A stretch of 19,319 bases of DNA from SIO4C1 sp039820425 (GTDB taxonomy: Bacteria; Cyanobacteriota; Cyanobacteriia; Phormidesmidales; Phormidesmidaceae): NCBI GenBank assembly GCA_039820425.1, contig JBCBQD010000093.1:1-19319 (forward strand). The letters run 5' to 3'. Numbering within the stretch: position 1 is the stretch's first letter; each line of letters opens with the position of its first letter. Both the position numbers and the translations under genes were made by a program. Positions 6,631 to 14,227 of this stretch are shown in pieces. Under the pieces are notes generated by a model. That model did not search any database. It was not told where the DNA came from and saw only the letters and a program-made list of their open reading frames with translations.

Positions 6631-7859
6631 GCCAAACGGGCAGGGAAACGGCAAAAGGTGAGGCCGCCTATGGGTGGTTGGACAACTCGCTGGAAACGCT
6701 GCATCGGGCACATTGGTACCGTCAAGTAAGTACCCTTGAGGGCTCGGCTGAGGGATCCGCAGGGGCCATTGTCCGCTTGGATGGGCGAGCGTTGCTGAAT
6801 TTTGCCAGCAATGACTATTTGGGGTTAGCCAGCGATCCGCGGCTGGCTGAGGCTGCGATCGCAGCTATCCAGACCGACGGCACCGGCAGCACGGGATCGC
6901 GATTGCTGAGCGGGCATCGGCCGATCCATCGCGATCTGGAGCAGGCGATTGCGCGTCTCAAAGGTACTGAGGATGCGGTGGTTTTTAGCTCGGGCTACCT
7001 GGCCAATATCGGTACACTCTCAGCGTTGCTGGGGCCGCGGGATGGCATTTTGGCTGATCAGTACAACCACGCCAGCCTAAAGCAGGGGGCGACGCTGAGC
7101 GGGGCGACGGTGGTGGACTATGCCCACGGGGATCTGATCGATTTGATGGCCAAGTTGCAAACCCATCGGGCGGCGTTTCGGCGCTGCCTGATCGTAACCG
7201 ACAGCGTGTTTAGCATGGACGGTGATCTGGCTCCCCTGCCCCAAATTTTGGACCTGGCCGACAAATTTGAGGCAATGGTGATGGTGGACGAAGCCCACGG
7301 CACCGGGGTGCTGGGGGCAACGGGGGCGGGTGGGGTTGAGCACCTGGGCTGCACCGGACGACCGCTGATCCAAATGGGCACGCTGAGCAAAGCTCTGGGG
7401 AGCCTGGGGGGCTATGTGGCGGGGTCGGCGGCGCTGATTGACTTTTTGCGCAACCGCGCCCCGAGTTGGATCTATACGACTGGGCTCTCCCCTGCGGATG
7501 CAGCGGCGGCTAAGGCTGCGATTAAAATTGTGCGGACTGAACCGGAACGGCGTCAGCGCCTGCAAGGAAACGCTGACTATTTACGACAGCGGTTGGATGC
7601 GTTGCTAACGGATGCGCTGTTAGAGGACGGCGAGCACCCCTGCCTTTTGAGGCGATTACCATCGGATTCACCCATTGTGTGTCTGCAGGTCAAAGATGCG
7701 GCCACGGTTGTCCAGCTAGGGCAGAAACTAGGAAAAAAAGGCATTTTCGCCTCGGCGGTGCGACCCCCGACGGTGCCGACAAGTCGTTTACGGCTAACAG
7801 TGATGGCAACCCACGAACGGGGGCACCTCGATCAGTTGGTGAGGGCCTTAAGCTTATAA
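6615..7859 (+). CDS. bioF: 8-amino-7-oxononanoate synthase
   Basis: BioF uses PLP to condense pimeloyl-thioester with alanine, giving 8-amino-7-oxononanoate, the first ring-building step of biotin synthesis. The family signature is complete: FASNDYLGLA near the N-terminus, GTGSTGSRLLSGH, the glycine-rich FSSGYLANIG, DEAHGTGVLG (Asp225, His228 contacting PLP), and the Schiff-base lysine in TLSKALGSLGGY (Lys259). No in-frame ATG or GTG exists before the conserved part. TTG at 6615, with GGAG ten bases upstream, is the best start; a TTG inside YGWLDNS would be a shorter alternative. The start sits inside the 3' end of the secreted-protein gene. The stop (7857-7859) overlaps the stop of the convergent ycf66-like gene. 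414 residues is slightly long but normal. No other biotin gene is nearby. Confidence 0.93.
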   Translation: MDSRLGQTGRETAKGEAAYGWLDNSLETLHRAHWYRQVSTLEGSAEGSAGAIVRLDGRALLNFASNDYLGLASDPRLAEAAIAAIQTDGTGSTGSRLLSGHRPIHRDLEQAIARLKGTEDAVVFSSGYLANIGTLSALLGPRDGILADQYNHASLKQGATLSGATVVDYAHGDLIDLMAKLQTHRAAFRRCLIVTDSVFSMDGDLAPLPQILDLADKFEAMVMVDEAHGTGVLGATGAGGVEHLGCTGRPLIQMGTLSKALGSLGGYVAGSAALIDFLRNRAPSWIYTTGLSPADAAAAKAAIKIVRTEPERRQRLQGNADYLRQRLDALLTDALLEDGEHPCLLRRLPSDSPIVCLQVKDAATVVQLGQKLGKKGIFASAVRPPTVPTSRLRLTVMATHERGHLDQLVRALSL

Positions 7860-8888
7860 ATCATCGGGCCAATTAGCATCCTCATCGGGCCAGTTGGCAT
7901 CTTCGTCCTCCATGGTGTTTTGGGAAGAGGGCTCTACCTTAGGGGAAATTTTTGCTGGGGGAACCCAGGAGTCTTGTGATTGAGTTTCATCAGGTTGAGT
8001 TTCATCAGAGGCAGAGGTGTCTGGAGACTCCGGTGAGAAAGCAGTCTCTGTAGGTTGCTCCTGATTTCGATCTTCATTCAGTGGATTGAGAATCTCTTTA
8101 GCATTGGGGGCTTGGGTGGACGCGTCTGAGGGAAGCGACGTTTCTAGAGCGGATGCATTTACAGTCTTGTCTATGTTGATGTCTGCTTTATCTACTTTTG
8201 GAATCGAGCGAGGTCGGGGAGGTAGCTCGATCATCGGTTTAGCAGGCTTGGGCTTACGAAAATCGGTGACAACTTCCTTGAGCCAGCCTGCCAAAATCCA
8301 CGCTTTCTTGAATGGATTGAATGACGCCGCAGGCTGACGTTCCCCGATGCCAGCACTATCTGAAGAGGGTGAGATCTGATCTTTTCCTATCCCATGGCTG
8401 GCCTCTATGCTGGTCGCTTCTATTTCGGGAACCGCTGCAGGCACGATCTCCACGGGCGGTATTTCTGGCAGCACTTCTGGAGGCTCAGGGAGGGTGTCCT
8501 CTAGCTGAGCGATTCGGCGACCTGACGCATCTTCGACAAATTCATACTCCAGATCAATCCGCCCCCGAGGGCTGCTCTCCAGTCTGGGCCGCCCTCCCCC
8601 CCCACGGGAGATCCGCACGGGGGTCTGCTGGGCTGAGGGGGTCGTAGTCCGACGCATCAGCAGGGTTTGCCAGCCAAGCCACAGCACCAACGACACCGCC
8701 GCTGTCTGCCCCAGCAAAACAGCTCCGGTCATCTGCCCTGCGCAAAACCACAGCACCAGGGCATAAAACAGGCCGATGCCGCTCCACAGAAAGTCAGATT
8801 TACGATGGACCTCTGGCACAAAAAAGGCCGCCATGTAAAAGGTAAAGCTGCCAAGGCCGACTACAATTGCCAGCAAATTCGCCAGCAT
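7854..8888 (-). CDS. Ycf66-family membrane protein with acidic C-terminal tail
   Basis: The first about 80 residues hold three hydrophobic segments (roughly 2-24, 34-52 and 56-77), with the family-like stretches GLGSFTFYMAAFFVPEVHRK, SDFLWSGIGLFYALVLW and LWLGWQTLLMRR. This matches the Ycf66 family of cyanobacteria and chloroplasts, whose role is not established. The remaining 260 residues are low-complexity, rich in proline, glutamate and serine, and probably disordered and cytoplasmic. They include a conserved-looking SSPRGRIDLEYEFVEDASGRR segment. The protein ends with DEDANWP repeated twice, then DDL. The ATG at 8888 is supported by GGAG nine bases upstream. The gene ends at a TTATAA palindrome shared with bioF. 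Confidence 0.8.
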   Translation of the reverse strand: MLANLLAIVVGLGSFTFYMAAFFVPEVHRKSDFLWSGIGLFYALVLWFCAGQMTGAVLLGQTAAVSLVLWLGWQTLLMRRTTTPSAQQTPVRISRGGGGRPRLESSPRGRIDLEYEFVEDASGRRIAQLEDTLPEPPEVLPEIPPVEIVPAAVPEIEATSIEASHGIGKDQISPSSDSAGIGERQPAASFNPFKKAWILAGWLKEVVTDFRKPKPAKPMIELPPRPRSIPKVDKADINIDKTVNASALETSLPSDASTQAPNAKEILNPLNEDRNQEQPTETAFSPESPDTSASDETQPDETQSQDSWVPPAKISPKVEPSSQNTMEDEDANWPDEDANWPDDL

Positions 8889-8957
8889 TCACGCATACTC
8901 CAGGGAATGGACAGCCTTTATTATCGATCATCTGGGGCTTTGGGCAAGGGCAGGAAG

Positions 8958-9017
8958 GGGTAGTGGGTAGTGGGTGGTGGGTGGTGGGTAGGGGAGATGG
9001 GGGAGATCGGGGAGGTG
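8958..9017. repeat. GGGTAGT heptamer array followed by GGGGAGAT-type repeats
   Basis: Five consecutive 7-bp units (GGGTAGT twice, GGGTGGT twice, GGGTAGG) run from 8958 to 8992. Imperfect GGGGAGAT units follow to about 9017. This kind of G-rich short tandem repeat is common between genes of filamentous cyanobacteria. The same heptamer, also five units, occurs inside mutS2 at 12716-12750. Confidence 0.85.
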
Positions 9018-9103
9018 TATTCACCCATTCACCAGCGCAGCGTACTCACCAGCACTCGGCAGTTATATCTAACTTAAAAGGAGCCAGATGGGCTAGGGTG
9101 GCC

Positions 9104-9159
9104 CTCCTGACTCCTGACTCCTAACTCCTGACTCCTGACTCCTGACTCCTGTCTCCTGT
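9104..9159. repeat. CTCCTGA heptamer array, eight units
   Basis: Eight head-to-tail 7-bp units run without interruption: CTCCTGA x2, CTCCTAA, CTCCTGA x3, CTCCTGT x2. The array stops nine bases short of the STAS-sugar transferase stop codon, so it lies in that gene's 3' untranslated region. A shorter array with the same CTCCTAA variant lies in mutS2 (12880-12914). Confidence 0.92.
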
Positions 9160-9168
9160 CTACTAATT

Positions 9169-10173
9169 TCAGGATGCGCCAGATTCTTTGCTGAAGACGA
9201 CCAAGATGGTCTTGAGAATTAGCTTGATGTCGTATCTCAAACTCCAGTATTCCTGGTATTTCAAATCAAGACGGATCACGTCTTCAAACTTTTTGACGCT
9301 GGAGCGACCGTTGACCTGCCATTCGCCGGTCATGCCGGGTTTGACATTGAGGCGACGCCATTCGGGAACTTCGTACTGCTCGATTTCATCGGGCGTGGGG
9401 GGACGGGTGCCCACCAGGCTCATTTCGCCTCTGAGAACATTCCAAAACTGGGGCAGCTCGTCCAGGCTGGTTTTGCGCAGGAAGCGGCCAATTTTTGTAA
9501 TGCGGGGATCGTTCTCGTTTTTAAACAGGGGGCCTTCGACTTCATTGTCAATCTGTGCTTTGAGCTTTTCGGCATCGAGCACCATTGAGCGAAATTTCCA
9601 AATCGTAAATCGTTTGCCCATCCAAGAGCAGCGGGTTTGCTTAAAGAAAATCGGACCGCCATCTTTTTTGATTGCGATCGCAATCGGTACAAATAACACA
9701 CCGGTAATCATGAGCCCGACGATGGCCCCCACAATATCGAGCAGTCGCTTTGATCGCGATCGCACCGACGGGTGGGTAGCGGGCAGATTTTCTAAGCTAA
9801 CGCGCCCTCGACGGCGTTGGTCAGACTCGGGCAGTTCGGGTGCTTGCTCAATATCAAACACCTTGTCGAGTTCGGTCATCGACAGTGCCATCATCACCTG
9901 GGGGGGCACGTTTCTCAGGCTGACTTGGGCAGTGTTAGTTTGGCTTAAGCGATAGCAAATCACCAATGCACCAATGCCACTGCTGTCAATGAAATGAGTA
10001 TTTTCAAAATCCAGAATAATCTCTTTAACCTCGGGATACTCGGTAAAGAATGTCTGGACTTTATGCTTAAAAGCAACGGCTTCGACGACGGCAAAACTGG
10101 GAGGCAGATAAATGATGCCAACCGAGTCTGTGACAGTCGTTTTGAAGTTTGCAACCTTGACGGTATCGACCAT
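9169..10173 (-). CDS. STAS domain fused to a polyprenyl-phosphate sugar transferase
   Basis: Two modules are joined. Residues about 5-108 are a STAS (anti-sigma-factor-antagonist type) domain, with FIDSSGIGAL at 61-70; Ser65 corresponds to the serine phosphorylated in SpoIIAA-like proteins. A charged linker (about 110-140) leads to a bacterial sugar transferase. That part has one membrane helix (about 144-168), KFRSM at 193-197, DPRITKIGRFLRKTSLDELP with the catalytic Asp238-Glu239, GEMSLVGTRPP, and KPGMTGEWQVNGRS. Such enzymes move a sugar-1-phosphate from a nucleotide sugar onto undecaprenyl phosphate at the inner face of the plasma membrane, starting a polysaccharide repeat unit. The fusion suggests that priming could be switched by a serine kinase/phosphatase, an inference. 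No partner gene is adjacent. The start ATG has only a distant AGGG. The C-terminus is complete. Confidence 0.9.
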   Translation of the reverse strand: MVDTVKVANFKTTVTDSVGIIYLPPSFAVVEAVAFKHKVQTFFTEYPEVKEIILDFENTHFIDSSGIGALVICYRLSQTNTAQVSLRNVPPQVMMALSMTELDKVFDIEQAPELPESDQRRRGRVSLENLPATHPSVRSRSKRLLDIVGAIVGLMITGVLFVPIAIAIKKDGGPIFFKQTRCSWMGKRFTIWKFRSMVLDAEKLKAQIDNEVEGPLFKNENDPRITKIGRFLRKTSLDELPQFWNVLRGEMSLVGTRPPTPDEIEQYEVPEWRRLNVKPGMTGEWQVNGRSSVKKFEDVIRLDLKYQEYWSLRYDIKLILKTILVVFSKESGAS

Positions 10174-10848
10174 GTTGTTAGATTAATCCCTAAGCTCGGT
10201 CCATCGAGAAAATAAACAGCCTGTACCTCTCTAAAGATAAGTCTTTAAACGAGATGTCGCTTAACTCAGTTCCCCAAAGAATCTAACTAGACAATACGAG
10301 TGCAAACAGGTTTTGTCAGGATGCTCAGGAAACTTCATCTCCCCCATATTGCCCCAGAATACCTTTAGACATGGGGTTTTTACTGATGTGAAAAATACCT
10401 TCTTGAAACCTTTATCAAAAGCAGCTGCTAATGAGTTAACTCAATGTCTTGGGGCTTGATTCCGCAAAGTTTATAGCGACCAACTTGACCCAAAACATGC
10501 TGTGTCAATCAGCCCTCTAACCAGTCAGTAAATGACTACTCGAGAGTGATTTTTATGACAACAGAGGCTTAAGAGGCCATATTAAAATCTCTTTGACTAA
10601 ATTTTGCACCCATACAACCAAGGTACCCAAATAGGGCCTTTATTCTCCTGACAGCCTTGTAAAACGGGCCAATACGGGTGCTTGATTTGACGATGGCGAC
10701 TTCGGTAGCGTTCTCGCTTAAGCATTCTTGATGTATTAAGCTAAGTTGTTGTATTCAATGCTTACAGCCTTTATTCAACTAGATAAAGAATATTAGGGTA
10801 GACGCTATCGGTAGCGTGCCTAAGGGTTTTAAACTAGGATTAAAGCGC
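10174..10848. other. Intergenic stretch between divergent genes, no gene recognised
   Basis: About 675 AT-leaning bases between the leftward STAS-sugar transferase and the rightward GIY-YIG gene. Frames are broken throughout and no RNA gene is recognisable. A GAGTTAACTC palindrome lies near 10433-10442, and a short CGCTA/TAGCG hairpin at 10803-10815. Promoters for both flanking genes should be here. Confidence 0.5.
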
Positions 10849-10875
10849 TATATATAGTCGACTAAGTCGACAGGA
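10849..10875 (+). promoter_or_regulatory. Candidate -10, GTCGAC dyad and ribosome site before the GIY-YIG gene
   Basis: TATATATA at 10849-10856 could serve as a -10 element, although no good -35 sits 17 bases upstream. Right after it, GTCGAC-TAA-GTCGAC (10857-10871) forms a repeated palindrome that would fold in the leader or bind a dimeric regulator. It abuts AGGA (10872-10875), seven bases before the ATG at 10883. The ribosome site is solid; the rest is inference. Confidence 0.4.
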
Positions 10876-10882
10876 TGGACGT

Positions 10883-11470
10883 ATGGCGATAGGTGAGCAA
10901 GTTTCGCTTTTATCCGACAGTGCTCTGCAGGCAGCCGGGCAATCGCGTTACCAAAATTTGCAAGCTGCCCTACCGATGGGGGTAGTTGAGCTGCAAGCTT
11001 GGAAGTCTCGAGTGAGCCGCTTTCAGAAGGCAATTAAAGTATCCCCCAGCATGGCCCAGGGAAGTTTGTTTGAGGCGGCGACCCCCTCCGTTGACCCAGA
11101 TGCCATTGACCCTTTTCAGCTACCCCAGCAAAATACTGAATTTTGGCGGTGGAAGTTTAGCGATGTGGGCGTTGCGGCACTGTACTTTGTGATTGACTAC
11201 GAAGCAGACCTGCTGCTGTACGTCGGTGAAACGGTGAAGTCAAATCAGCGCTGGAAAGGTGTTCATGATTGCAAGCGATACCTGGTGAACTATCGCCAGA
11301 TCCACTATCAGCTCAGCCTCGATAGCCAGCTTGGCATCGCCTTTTGGCCCCATGCCCCCGAAGCCCGACGCCCTCGTCAGCAGCTAGAATCAGCCCTGAT
11401 TCGCAAATGGCGCGCGCCCTTTAATAAGGAAAATTGGCGGTTTTGGGGAACGCCGTTTATTGGGGAGTAA
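10883..11470 (+). CDS. GIY-YIG nuclease-like protein, 195 aa
   Basis: The C-terminal half looks like a GIY-YIG domain with the usual spacing: LYFV (Tyr101) in place of GIY, LLYVGET (Tyr113) in place of YIG, Arg123 in RWKGVHDC, Glu169 in QQLESALIRKWRAPFN, and Asn181. All five expected active-site-type residues are present, so it may be a working endonuclease. Residues HDCKRYLVNYRQ and FNKENWRFWGTPF are further conserved-looking segments, as in a cyanobacterial family I recall only loosely. The first about 85 residues are a helical, glutamine-rich region of unknown role. It is not UvrC or an intron homing enzyme (no DNA-binding tail). The ATG at 10883 has AGGA seven bases upstream. It converges on mutS2, 94 bases away. 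The substrate is unknown. Confidence 0.78.
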   Translation: MAIGEQVSLLSDSALQAAGQSRYQNLQAALPMGVVELQAWKSRVSRFQKAIKVSPSMAQGSLFEAATPSVDPDAIDPFQLPQQNTEFWRWKFSDVGVAALYFVIDYEADLLLYVGETVKSNQRWKGVHDCKRYLVNYRQIHYQLSLDSQLGIAFWPHAPEARRPRQQLESALIRKWRAPFNKENWRFWGTPFIGE

Positions 11471-11471
11471 G

Positions 11472-11550
11472 GAGGCTTAAGGGACATAGAGACGCAGAGA
11501 TAGGAAGACTTGGAGATGGGAAGGATGAGGGAGATGGTGAAGGGACGTAC
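11472..11550. repeat. Degenerate purine-rich repeat between the GIY-YIG gene and mutS2
   Basis: The stretch is made of loosely repeated GGAGATGGG, GAGACGCAGAGA and GAGGGAGATGG units. It resembles the reverse complement of the middle of the repeat block inside mutS2 (about 12800-12875). It is probably an older copy of the same kind of element. Confidence 0.5.
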
Positions 11551-11563
11551 CACGGGCTCCCCA

Positions 11564-14227
11564 TCACAGATAAGCAATCGTCACGCCAGTCCCGCCATCG
11601 GCTTGGTCCGCTGCTTCGAACCGTTCTACCTGGGGATGACGCTTCAGATATGCTTGCACACCGCGTTTGAGTTTGCCGGTGCCGTGGCCGTGGATGATCC
11701 AGATTGGGCCGTTGGCCCGGGCGATGAAATCATCCAAGGCAGGCTCTGCCTCGACGACGCGCATGCCCCTCAGATCAATCGTGTTTTGAGATGTGCGAAC
11801 TGCCGGGCCAGAAGACTGAACAGCGGGCTGGGTTAGGGCTGGCTGAGGAGCCGCTTTGGGTTTCTCAACGGGCTCAGCCTTTTGGCCGCTGAGGGATTCG
11901 ATGTCGGTGATGTCGACCACCATTTTCATCAGCCCAAAGCGCACCGATAGTTTTCCGTCAGTGTCGGGGTCGCTGAGCACTTCGGCGGTCTGGCCCCCCA
12001 GACTCACCAGCCTGACCCGTTCACCAATCTTAGGACGATATCCTAGTCTACCCTTGGCAGGGTGCTTGCCCATGGGCAGCTGTTTCTCAGCAATTTGGTT
12101 AATCGCTTCGGTGGCTTTTTGCGCCCCTTGGGCGGTGATGTCTCCTTTTTGTAAGCGGCGAATGACTCTGGCAATTTCAGCTTTAGCGTCTGCGATCGCA
12201 CTCTGCACCGCCTGCTCCTGCCCCTGCTTCAGCGCCTGCTCCCGCTCCCGCAGCAGCATCGCCTTCCGCTCAATCTCTGCCTTGAGCTTCTCCGCCTGGA
12301 CCACGATTTGGGCTGCCTGCTCAGCCTTGGTTTCCTGTCGCTTACGTTGGGCCTCTAATCCGGCAATCACCTCATTCACATCCGTTTGCTGAGTCCCTTC
12401 CACATAGGTCTGCGCCTCGTCCAAGACGGCTGGGTCCAACCCCAACCGCCTTGCAATGGTCAGTGCATTCGACCGTCCGGGAATACCCCAAAGTAGTCGG
12501 TAGGTCGGCGACAGACTGACATCGTCGAATTCCACCGACGCATTCTCAAAGCGAGAATCCTCATATTTCAGCGCCTTTAGCTCACCAAAGTGGGTGGTAG
12601 CGATGGTCAGACGACTGCGATCAGCCAGGTATTTAAGCAGGGCAATGGCAAGGGCGCTGCCTTCACTTGGGTCCGTGCCCGCGCCGACCTCGTCGAGGAG
12701 AACGAGGGCATTGGCGGGTAGTGGGTAGTGGGTAGTGGGTAATGGGTAGTGGGCTTCGGCGCGAGCGCTCAGCCGAGCGGTAATGGTTAACGAATTACTA
12801 TCCTCCCCATCTCCCCCATCTCCCCCATCCCCGTGTCCCCGCGTCCCTCCATCTCCGCGTCCTTCCCCATTTCCTCCCTCTCCTGACTCCTGACTCCTGA
12901 CTCCTAACTCCTGACTCCCCAACCTTTCGCCCTTCGCCTTTCGCCCTGTAGCCCTATCGGGCATGGTTTCGCTAACGCCCCCTGATGATGCCTCCCCAAT
13001 CGCGGCTAAAATCCGCCCAATCCGCCGAATATGTCCCGAAAAAGTCGACAGACTCTGTTCAATCGACTGCTCATCGCCAATATCTGCCAGGATTTGATCA
13101 AACCAGGGCAGCTCCACCGGCTCACGGGCGGGGATAAACAGGCCAATTTTCGCCATCAGGGCGGTGAGGCCCAAGGTTTTGAGGGTGACGGTTTTGCCGC
13201 CGGTATTGGGGCCCGTGATGGCGACGACGCGAATGTCGGGGCGCATGACGATGTCGGTGGGCACCACCTCGGGGCCTTGCTCGTGTTTGTGTTGCCACAC
13301 CAGCAGAGGATGGCGCAGCTGCCGCAGCACGGTTGGCTCCTCGGAGGCGACGAACCGGGGCGGGTTGGCCTCTAGCCAGAGGGAATAGCGGGCGCGGGCG
13401 GTGGCCAGATCGAGGGTGGTGACAATTACCATCAGCTGTTCCAGGTCTTCACTGACCTCGGCCACCTGAGTGGTGAGCTGCTGGCGGACAATCTCCTCTT
13501 CGCGGGTTTCCTGGCGTTGCAGTTGGCGCAGCTGATTGCCGAACCCGACCACGCTTTGGGGCTCGATAAACAGGGTGGCTCCGGTGCTAGAGACATCATG
13601 GACAATGCCGGGGATTTTGTCTTTTTGAGGGGCTTTGACCGGGATGACATAGCGATCGCCACGCTGGGTGATCAGGGTTTCTTGCAGGGCACCGGAGTTG
13701 CGTTGCACAATCTGCTGGAGCTTGCTGTGGATCTGCTCGTTGACCGACTTAAGCTGGTGGCGGATGCCCTCTAGCTTGGGGTTGGCGCGATCGGTGACCT
13801 TGCCGCGATCGTCGATGCAGTGGTGGATCGTTTGCTCTAGCTCTGGGTAGGTACGCAGCTCGGCCACCAGGGCTTGCAAGACCGGAAACTCGTCTTCCTC
13901 CTGGGCGTCGATGGTGCGGCGCAGTTGGCGAGCCCCAGCTAGGGTGGTGGCGATGGCCAGGAGCTCGTCTCCCGATAAAATGCCCTGCAAGGTGGCCCGC
14001 TCCAGGGCATCGCCAATGTCGCGGACGCCGCTAAATTTGAGCGGGGTCATGTTGTCGAGCTGATAGGCTTCTCGGGTTTGGGCGAGCAGCCGCTCGCTGT
14101 CGGTCTGGGTCGTGGGAATGGGCACCTGCCGGGTAGCCAGGGTGCCGAGCTTAGTGGCAGCAAACGTAGAGAGATGCTGGCACAGTCGGGGCCATTCGAG
14201 CAGGTCTAGGGTTTCGGCTTGAATCAA
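11564..14227 (-). CDS. mutS2: MutS2 (endonuclease/recombination suppressor, ribosome-rescue type) with a repeat-derived insert in its ATPase domain
   Basis: MutS2 is a MutS-fold ATPase with a C-terminal Smr nuclease domain, linked in other bacteria to suppressing homologous recombination and to rescuing collided ribosomes. Numbered from the proposed start: N-terminal LLEWPRLCQHLSTFAATKLG, a MutS core/clamp, Walker A ITGPNTGGKT (337-346), Walker B LVLLDE (508-513), ATTHFGELKALKYEDSRFEN, a long charged coiled coil, and the Smr domain with DLRGMRV (818-824) and HGHGTGKLKRGV (from 846). TTG at 14227 gives the family N-terminus; the open frame runs on to an ATG at 14431, but that extension is repeat-like and unlike MutS2. 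Residues 411-505, just before Walker B, are encoded by tandem repeats and are absent from the family. Without them the length is about 792, which is normal. Whether the enlarged ATPase works is unknown. Confidence 0.93.
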   Translation of the reverse strand: MIQAETLDLLEWPRLCQHLSTFAATKLGTLATRQVPIPTTQTDSERLLAQTREAYQLDNMTPLKFSGVRDIGDALERATLQGILSGDELLAIATTLAGARQLRRTIDAQEEDEFPVLQALVAELRTYPELEQTIHHCIDDRGKVTDRANPKLEGIRHQLKSVNEQIHSKLQQIVQRNSGALQETLITQRGDRYVIPVKAPQKDKIPGIVHDVSSTGATLFIEPQSVVGFGNQLRQLQRQETREEEIVRQQLTTQVAEVSEDLEQLMVIVTTLDLATARARYSLWLEANPPRFVASEEPTVLRQLRHPLLVWQHKHEQGPEVVPTDIVMRPDIRVVAITGPNTGGKTVTLKTLGLTALMAKIGLFIPAREPVELPWFDQILADIGDEQSIEQSLSTFSGHIRRIGRILAAIGEASSGGVSETMPDRATGRKAKGERLGSQELGVRSQESGEGGNGEGRGDGGTRGHGDGGDGGDGEDSNSLTITARLSARAEAHYPLPTTHYPLPANALVLLDEVGAGTDPSEGSALAIALLKYLADRSRLTIATTHFGELKALKYEDSRFENASVEFDDVSLSPTYRLLWGIPGRSNALTIARRLGLDPAVLDEAQTYVEGTQQTDVNEVIAGLEAQRKRQETKAEQAAQIVVQAEKLKAEIERKAMLLREREQALKQGQEQAVQSAIADAKAEIARVIRRLQKGDITAQGAQKATEAINQIAEKQLPMGKHPAKGRLGYRPKIGERVRLVSLGGQTAEVLSDPDTDGKLSVRFGLMKMVVDITDIESLSGQKAEPVEKPKAAPQPALTQPAVQSSGPAVRTSQNTIDLRGMRVVEAEPALDDFIARANGPIWIIHGHGTGKLKRGVQAYLKRHPQVERFEAADQADGGTGVTIAYL
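12713..12997. repeat. Composite heptamer-repeat block inserted in frame in mutS2
   Basis: The 285-bp block has, on the + strand, five GGGTAGT-type heptamers (12716-12750), a short unique stretch with an AGCGCT-centred region, CTCCCCCAT-type repeats (about 12801-12830), degenerate CCTCCATCTCCGCGTCC sequence, five CTCCTGA heptamers (12880-12914, including CTCCTAA), and CCTTTCGCCC-type repeats (about 12923-12946). Read as mutS2 it gives low-complexity peptides with a seven-residue period (HYPLPTT; SQELGVR) and a GDGGDGG stretch. The length is divisible by three and no stop occurs in the used frame. Confidence 0.9.

Noticed and set aside
7077..7565. 162-codon open frame on the - strand
   Set aside because: Antisense to bioF in its GC-rich centre. 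Its composition is typical of a shadow frame.
9104..9159. Tandem repeats considered as a CRISPR array
   Set aside because: Units are seven bases long with no spacers, and no cas genes are nearby. They are simple heptamer repeats.
9188..9955. 255-codon open frame on the + strand
   Set aside because: Antisense to the STAS-sugar transferase gene. It has serine/arginine-rich shadow composition and no ribosome site.
11856..12392. 178-codon open frame on the + strand
   Set aside because: It is the antisense of the mutS2 coiled-coil/linker region. The translation is serine/alanine-rich with no domain, and mutS2 is clearly real.
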